DNA of 5,637 nt. Origin: Actinomycetota bacterium. GTDB taxonomy: Bacteria > Actinomycetota > Actinomycetes > Propionibacteriales > Nocardioidaceae. This document shows positions 3,936-5,637 of this stretch, in pieces. Below the pieces are notes generated by a model. That model saw only the letters and a program-made list of their open reading frames with translations. It searched no databases and had not been told where the DNA came from. The translations under genes were made by a program, and so were the position numbers. Location of the stretch: assembly GCA_009702305.1 (NCBI GenBank), contig WLIH01000210.1:1-5637 (forward strand). The letters are read 5' to 3'. Every line of letters starts with the position of its first letter. Position 1 is the stretch's first letter.

Positions 3936-5637
3936 TCAGGCCTGCGAGCCGCCCTCGTCGAACGGTCGCCAGGTGGCCAGGGCCGCCGCGAACTGGTGAC
4001 CGTCGACCATGCGTCCGTCGACGACGAACGGCGGGAGGCTGCGGCGCAGGAAGAGGATCTTCCAGCCGCGCTGACCCGGCTCGCCGACCGTCTCGATGCG
4101 GGTGTTCTCAGACGTCAGGTCGAAGCTGTGGCGGCTTCCGCGGCTGCTGACGTAGAGGATCCCGCCGTCGATCCAGACCCGCGCGCTCGCCTCGCGGCTG
4201 CGCAGGCACAGCGCGGCGGCGATCGCGACCGCGACCAGTGACGCGATCCCGATCGGCGAGACCAGCTCGCCCCGGACCAGGGAGAAGATGGCGACGGCGC
4301 CGGCGAGCACCAGCGCGAAGACGTAGGCGCGCAGCTGCGAGTCGAACGTCGGGTCGAACTGGACGAAGTTCGCCGAGGCCTCCGGCGGTGTCGGCCGCGA
4401 GCTTAGCGGACGCCGGCTCGTCGAGGCGGTGGCCTTGGGCAGCGACGGCGCCGAGATGCTCGGCCGCGGGCGACTCGAGCTCGCCGCCTGCGGAGGCGTC
4501 GGACGCGAGAGTGCGGACGCGCCGCGTCGGGCCGAGAGTCGCTGCGGGATCGCCCGGGGCTCGGCGATGCCCTCGACGGGCGCGATGTTGGGGGTGGTGA
4601 CCGATCCGATGCGGGGCTCGTCGGTGCGCACCGACGTGTGCGGCACCTCGGGCATCGCGAAGCGGTTGCGGCCGCCGAAGAGCCGTCCGCGCCCGCGCTC
4701 CTCGAGCAGCATCGCGCGAGTCGCCTCGAGAGCGGATGCGAGATCCGCCGAGCGCTGCTCTGCTTCGAGCCGCGCGCGGGTGGCCCGCTCGGCGAGCTCG
4801 GTGTGGCGGATGACGGTCTCCTCGATCGCGGCCCGCTCAGCGGCGCGGACTGCTGCCGCCTGCTCCGCCTCGATCCGCGCTTCGACGGCCTTCATCGCGG
4901 CCTCGGTGGCGAGCTTCGCGCGCTCCTCGGCCTGGGCCCGCTCGGCCTGAGCCCGCGTCGCGAGCTCGATCTGCTCGGTGGCGAGCTCCTCGGCCTGGGC
5001 CCGCGCGGCGTGCGCCTCGGCGACGACCTCGGCCGCGATCGCGGCCGACTGGTCGGCGGCCGCCCGTGCCTGGGCGTGCTCCTTGACGAGCTTCTCGGAG
5101 GCCGCGCGTTCGGTGCGGGCGGTGTCGGCGTGCTCGGCCGCCTTCTGGTCGGCCTCGATCCGGGCCTCGTAGGCCTCCTTGAGGCTGGTCGCCAGCTCGG
5201 TCGCGGTGCGGTGGGCCGCAGCGGTGGCTTCGTCGGCGGCAGCGGCCAGGGCAGCCTGCTCGGCGGCCACCTGCTCGGCAGCGATACGGGCGACCTGGGC
5301 GGCCTCGGCGTTCTCGGCCGCGACCTTGGCCTGCTGCTCGGCCTCGATCCGCGCCTCGGTGGCGCGGGCCGCAGCCTCGGCCTGGCGTTGCGCGGCTGCG
5401 TCGGCGGCGGTGCGAGCCGCAGCCTGCTGCGTCGCTGCGTCCTCGGCGGCCTGACGTGCCTCCGCGGCTCGGGTCGCCGCGGTCTCCGCCGCTTCGTGGG
5501 CGCGAGCGGCCGTCTCGGCGAGCTGGGCGTGGGCGAAGGTCTTCTCCTCGGCCGCCATCAGCTCCTCGGTGGCCTTGCGCGCTGCCTCCGCGAGCTCGGT
5601 CGCCGCCTTCTCGGCAGCCAGTCGAGCCTCGCTCTGC
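3936..5637 (-). CDS. Ala-rich coiled-coil membrane protein, unknown function (5' end outside the window)
   Basis: The stop is TGA 3938-3936 and the frame is open on the minus strand to the window edge, 566 codons. An ATG at 5558-5556 exists, but 26 further codons upstream (QSEARLAAEKAATELAEAAR and on) continue the same coiled coil. That ATG is therefore probably internal. From the edge to about 4695 the protein is alanine/glutamate/arginine-rich coiled coil with recurring EARIEAEQ-like motifs. A Pro/Ser/Arg-rich, low-complexity linker follows (about 4690-4335). Two membrane helices, LRAYVFALVLAGAVAIFSLV and VSPIGIASLVAVAIAAALCL, span 4334-4203 with a short RGEL turn. The C-terminal 75 residues (RVWIDGGILYVSS onward, FDLTSENTRIETVG, GWKILFLRRS, FVVDGRMVDGHQFAAAL) look like a small beta-rich domain similar to bacterial PH-like domains. 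Both ends would face the cytoplasm. It may tether a scaffold to the membrane (inference). I do not recognise a named family. Confidence 0.88.
   Translation of the reverse strand, partial: QSEARLAAEKAATELAEAARKATEELMAAEEKTFAHAQLAETAARAHEAAETAATRAAEARQAAEDAATQQAAARTAADAAAQRQAEAAARATEARIEAEQQAKVAAENAEAAQVARIAAEQVAAEQAALAAAADEATAAAHRTATELATSLKEAYEARIEADQKAAEHADTARTERAASEKLVKEHAQARAAADQSAAIAAEVVAEAHAARAQAEELATEQIELATRAQAERAQAEERAKLATEAAMKAVEARIEAEQAAAVRAAERAAIEETVIRHTELAERATRARLEAEQRSADLASALEATRAMLLEERGRGRLFGGRNRFAMPEVPHTSVRTDEPRIGSVTTPNIAPVEGIAEPRAIPQRLSARRGASALSRPTPPQAASSSRPRPSISAPSLPKATASTSRRPLSSRPTPPEASANFVQFDPTFDSQLRAYVFALVLAGAVAIFSLVRGELVSPIGIASLVAVAIAAALCLRSREASARVWIDGGILYVSSRGSRHSFDLTSENTRIETVGEPGQRGWKILFLRRSLPPFVVDGRMVDGHQFAAALATWRPFDEGGSQA

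Noticed and set aside
4429..5454. Plus-strand Ala/Ser-rich frames opposite the coiled-coil gene
   Set aside because: They arise because the complement of Ala- and Glu-rich codons reads as further Ala, Ser and Arg. No ribosome sites, and the minus frame is continuous for 566 codons with membrane helices.
4761..5637. CRISPR-like or non-coding repeat array
   Set aside because: The repeated GCCTCGATCCGCGC words are spaced 105-285 bases apart inside one open frame and encode the coiled-coil EARIEAEQ motif. No uniform spacers.
1..5637. tRNA, rRNA, insertion sequence, phage attachment site or SAM-type riboswitch
   Set aside because: No cloverleaf, transposase fragment, terminal inverted repeats with target duplications, or recognisable riboswitch core was seen on either strand.

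Overview
The window is GC-rich throughout, with strong G/C preference at third codon positions, GTG as well as ATG starts, and actinobacterial protein families. It comes from a high-GC actinobacterium. The overall style suggests Propionibacteriales such as Nocardioidaceae, but that is an impression and not a measurement. The gene order matches, in my recollection, the glnR / thioredoxin (thiX) / DUF4395 / cysA / sseC neighbourhood known from mycobacteria (around Rv0814c-Rv0818) and Streptomyces. The core is therefore a conserved sulfur-metabolism locus, with lineage-specific genes inserted around it.

Layout, left to right. (1) 1-194, minus: the N-terminal 64 codons of a GlnR-type regulator, cut by the window edge. 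(2) 278-580, plus, divergent from it: a MoaD/ThiS-like sulfur-carrier protein ending in Gly-Gly. (3) 581-723: a spacer with a perfect CRP-type palindrome. (4) 724-1179, plus: a secreted lysine/alanine-rich helical-hairpin protein of unknown function. (5) 1243-1389, minus: a 48-residue single-span membrane protein. A strong hairpin at 1204-1234 separates these two convergent genes. (6) 1483-1953, plus: a membrane-anchored thioredoxin with a CAPC active site. (7) 1954-2221: a regulatory region with an inverted repeat, a promoter for a leaderless transcript, and a 25-residue Cys-containing leader peptide of the actinobacterial type. Around the leader is a set of GCAGT/ACTGC arms that can pair in alternative ways. 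(8) 2222-3874, plus: a likely operon of DUF4395 membrane protein, thiosulfate sulfurtransferase (CysA) and the DUF1416/SseC protein, closed by a 17-bp hairpin at 3885-3921. (9) 3936 to the window end, minus: a large Ala-rich coiled-coil protein with two C-terminal membrane helices and a small beta-rich terminal domain. Its 5' end lies outside the window.

How the parts may work together: CysA moves sulfane sulfur from a donor such as thiosulfate to an acceptor. SseC is its constant partner. The thioredoxin and DUF4395 each carry a CxxC pair and both sit at the membrane, so a thiol or sulfur relay is plausible but unproven. The leader peptide points to control of the DUF4395-cysA-sseC operon by cysteine supply through ribosome behaviour on the leader. 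The adjoining glnR gene is the nitrogen regulator. The most notable items are the leader/attenuator region, the CxxC pair in the DUF4395 protein, the disulfide-stapled hairpin predicted for the 724-1179 product, and the coiled-coil membrane protein at the right end.
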